A stretch of 8,137 nucleotides of DNA from Devosia sp. (lineage in GTDB: Bacteria; Pseudomonadota; Alphaproteobacteria; Rhizobiales; Devosiaceae): contig JAQGKG010000295.1 in NCBI GenBank assembly GCA_028290245.1, positions 1 to 8,137 on the forward strand, read 5' to 3'. The first letter of the stretch is position 1, and each line of letters opens with the position of its first letter. The notes under the pieces were generated by a model. It worked only from the letters and a program-made list of their open reading frames with translations. It ran no database searches and was not told the origin of the DNA. Position numbers and translations under genes: made by a program. Shown one piece after another: positions 6,201-8,137 of this stretch.

Positions 6201-7253
6201 AAGGTCGATGGCGCGCATTTCGCGAGCGCTCTGGTCGGCAGCCAGCACGATCTCGAGTGATCGGACCGCGTCTTCATTGTGCTTGGACAGGTCGAGGTTC
6301 TCACGGATGGCCCGTAGAACGAAGCGCTGCTCACGGGCACAGAGTTCGTCATGATCAGGCTCGTCCTCCGTGGAAAGCCATTCGTCGCTCCGGGCAAAGC
6401 TTCCGTCGGACTGCAGTTGGGCATGATGGGTGCGGATGCGCGCTGTCTTGGTATGCGTGGCATGGACGGAGGATTTTGCGCCCTCGTCCATGACGATGGA
6501 TACGGCCCCTTTGGGCGAAATCACGTCTTTGACGAAAAACGCGGTTTCGCTGATCATCGGGCCCCAACCGGCCTCGTACCAGCCAATCGAGCCGTCGTCG
6601 AACGCCACCTGCAGATGCCCGTAGTTGAACTGATCGGGTGCGATTTCCTCTGTCAGCCGTGCACCGAGCCCGCGCACCTGGATCGGCTTGGCGTCAGTGA
6701 TCTGGCACATCACGTCGACATAATGGACGCCGCAATCGACGATGGGAGACGTGGACTCCATTAGCGTCTTGTGCACTTTCCAGAATGAGCCGGCCGACTG
6801 CTGGTTGAGGTTGAGGCGAAACACATAGGGCGGCCCTAGTTCACGTGCCTTGGCAATAAAGTCGATCCAGGACGGATGGTGGCGCAGGATATAGCCGATG
6901 ACGAGCTTGCGGTTGTGCTGGCGCGCAGCCTCGACCACACGCCGGGCATCCTCCACATTGGCCGCGATCGGCTTTTCGAGGAAGACATGAGCTCCCGCTT
7001 CCATGGCGGCTATGGCGTACTGCGCGTGTGTGTTGGTGTAGGTATTGATCGAGGCCAAGTCTGGTTTGGTCGCTGCCAAGGCCTCATAAAAATCGGCAAA
7101 ATGGGGGTATGCGGCAAATTCTTCGGGAACAGCCCCGCTCCGGGTCACGAGGCCGACGATCTCGAAACCAGGTTCGTTATGATAGGCGAGGGCATGGCTG
7201 CGCCCCATCGTGCCAAGACCGGCAACAAGCACGCGGACGGGATTTTCGGTCAT
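6198..7253 (-). CDS. Gfo/Idh/MocA-family NAD(P)-dependent oxidoreductase
   Basis: Predicted cytoplasmic dehydrogenase for a sugar, inositol-like polyol or derivative, 351 aa, normal length. The N-terminal Rossmann fold shows VRVLVAGLGTMGRSHALAY (6-24) with the GLGTMG nucleotide loop. The family Lys motif HVFLEKPIA (89-97) places the conserved EKP at 93-95. DCGVHYVD (173-180) gives the Asp/His pair of the active site after the α/β C-terminal domain begins. Start ATG 7251-7253 overlaps the permease TGA as ATGA. The gene is inserted between the permease and ATPase genes of one importer, so it very probably oxidises or reduces the transported compound. No exact substrate can be named; inositol dehydrogenase, 1,5-anhydrofructose reductase and other subfamilies share these motifs. 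Confidence 0.94.
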   Translation of the reverse strand: MTENPVRVLVAGLGTMGRSHALAYHNEPGFEIVGLVTRSGAVPEEFAAYPHFADFYEALAATKPDLASINTYTNTHAQYAIAAMEAGAHVFLEKPIAANVEDARRVVEAARQHNRKLVIGYILRHHPSWIDFIAKARELGPPYVFRLNLNQQSAGSFWKVHKTLMESTSPIVDCGVHYVDVMCQITDAKPIQVRGLGARLTEEIAPDQFNYGHLQVAFDDGSIGWYEAGWGPMISETAFFVKDVISPKGAVSIVMDEGAKSSVHATHTKTARIRTHHAQLQSDGSFARSDEWLSTEDEPDHDELCAREQRFVLRAIRENLDLSKHNEDAVRSLEIVLAADQSAREMRAIDL

Positions 7254-8089
7254 TTAACGGCACCTGAGGTAATCCCGCGGATCAACTGGCGCGAGAAGAT
7301 AAGATAGAGAACCAGAACGGGAAGGATCGCCAGCGAAAGGGCCGCCAGAACTGCATTCCAGTTGGTGACATACTGTCCGATGAAAATCTGAGAACCCAGG
7401 GTAATAGTCTTGGTGGCTTCGCCTGGCGCCAGGATCAGCGGGAACCACAAGTCGTTCCAGATCGGGATCATGGTGAAAACAGCAACGGTGGCCATTGCAG
7501 GGCGCACCAGGGGCAGCACTAGGCGGAAGAAAATCTTGTACTCCGAGAGGCCATCTATACGGCCAGCATTCTTGAGGTCGTCGGACACCTGCCGCATGAA
7601 TTCGGAGAGGATGAAGACGGCAAGGGGCAGGCCCTGAGCGGTGTAGACGAGGATCAGCGCCAGATGGGTGTTGACCAGACCGCCCGCGACCATCAGTTGC
7701 AGGATTGCAACCGTTCCGAGGCGGATGGGGATCATGATGCCGAGCGCCATGTAGAGACCCATCAGCGTGTTGCCGCGGAAGCGGTATTCAGACAGGGCAA
7801 AGGCCGCCATGGCCCCAAACAGAAGCACCAGCACCAACGAGCTGACCGTCACTAGCATGCTGTTGGCAAAATAAAGCAGGAAGTTGCCCTGGCCCAGCGC
7901 GGTTTCATAGCCGATCAGCGTGAAGGTTTCGGGCGTCGGTACCTCCAGCGGCGAGTTGAAGATGGCGCGCTTGGACTTGAACGAGTTGATGACGATCAGA
8001 AAGACCGGGAACAGCGCAATCACCGTATAGGTGATCAGGATGGCATGCGCGGCTATCTGGCTTTGAAGCGAGGTGCGGGTCTGGGCCAT
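7250..8089 (-). CDS. Carbohydrate ABC transporter permease, MalG-like
   Basis: Second inner-membrane permease of a CUT1-type sugar importer, 279 aa. Six hydrophobic segments are visible at about 13-35, 71-98, 107-132, 142-163, 196-219 and 245-266. The cytoplasmic coupling (EAA-like) loop is NAGRIDGLSEYKIFFRLVLP (174-193), the contact point for the ATPase. The first TM is followed by NSFKSK, typical of MalG-type proteins, and the C-terminus ends in a short basic tail, RQLIRGITSGAVK. Start ATG 8087-8089 shares one base with the stop of the preceding gene (TGATG). No strong separate ribosome site is visible, so expression probably depends on coupling. Confidence 0.95.
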   Translation of the reverse strand: MAQTRTSLQSQIAAHAILITYTVIALFPVFLIVINSFKSKRAIFNSPLEVPTPETFTLIGYETALGQGNFLLYFANSMLVTVSSLVLVLLFGAMAAFALSEYRFRGNTLMGLYMALGIMIPIRLGTVAILQLMVAGGLVNTHLALILVYTAQGLPLAVFILSEFMRQVSDDLKNAGRIDGLSEYKIFFRLVLPLVRPAMATVAVFTMIPIWNDLWFPLILAPGEATKTITLGSQIFIGQYVTNWNAVLAALSLAILPVLVLYLIFSRQLIRGITSGAVK

Positions 8090-8137
8090 CAGAACTGATA
8101 CCGGCGCATGCGGCGCTGAATGCCGAAGAGATAGACG
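8089..8137 (-). CDS. C-terminal tip of first sugar ABC permease (MalF-like), 5' part beyond right edge
   Basis: Only the last 15 codons and the TGA stop (8089-8091) are inside the window. They read VYLFGIQRRMRRYQF, the end of a transmembrane segment followed by a basic cytoplasmic tail. This strongly resembles the C-termini of MalF-type permeases that pair with MalG-type proteins. The TGATG junction with the next permease supports this. Identity rests on the short tail and gene order, so it is less certain than its neighbours. Confidence 0.7.
   Translation of the reverse strand, partial: VYLFGIQRRMRRYQF

Noticed and set aside
1..8137. CRISPR array, rRNA, complete tRNA, insertion sequence or replication origin
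   Set aside because: No regularly spaced repeats, transposase motifs, tRNA cloverleaf or rRNA-like stretches were seen on reading both strands.

Overview
The window looks like chromosomal DNA from a GC-rich alphaproteobacterium, most likely Hyphomicrobiales/Rhizobiales (Devosia-like). This is inferred from strong GC bias at third codon positions, tightly overlapped ABC-transporter operons and the mix of gene families. It was not tested by any search. All genes are catabolic or transport genes; no RNA gene, transposase, phage gene or CRISPR array was seen.

Region 1 (1-2335, minus strand) holds two flavin-dependent monooxygenases of the luciferase-like (LLM) superfamily, probably co-transcribed. 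An MsnO8/YvbT-like protein of 335 aa comes first, followed 11 bp later by an NtaA/SnaA/DszA-type monooxygenase that runs off the left edge with 438 residues visible. A 179-194 bp AT-rich divergent spacer follows. It carries a perfect minus-strand TATAAT box and a 16-bp near-palindrome.

Region 2 (2530-3639, plus strand) is a monomeric-sarcosine-oxidase-like FAD amine oxidase. It retains the flavin-linking Cys, the oxygen-activating Lys and the carboxylate-binding Arg/Lys of that family. A good intrinsic terminator lies about 120 bp past its stop, inside a 552-bp gap (3640-4191) with no convincing gene.

Region 3 (4192-8137, minus strand) is the distal part of a sugar-type (CUT1-like) ABC uptake operon. 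Its order in transcription direction is: 3' tip of a first permease, MalG-like permease, Gfo/Idh/MocA dehydrogenase, MalK/UgpC-like ATPase, nitrilase-superfamily amidohydrolase. Junctions are TGATG, ATGA, a 9-bp gap and TTGA, so the five genes are very probably one translationally coupled unit. The substrate-binding protein is expected upstream of the right edge.

Reading the parts together: region 3 probably imports a polyol- or sugar-like solute, oxidises it with an NAD(P)-dependent enzyme and cleaves a C-N bond with the nitrilase homologue. Regions 1-2 probably oxidise small organic N or S compounds, possibly N-alkylated amino acids. Substrates cannot be fixed from sequence. The two halves converge on the 552-bp gap and need not be functionally linked.
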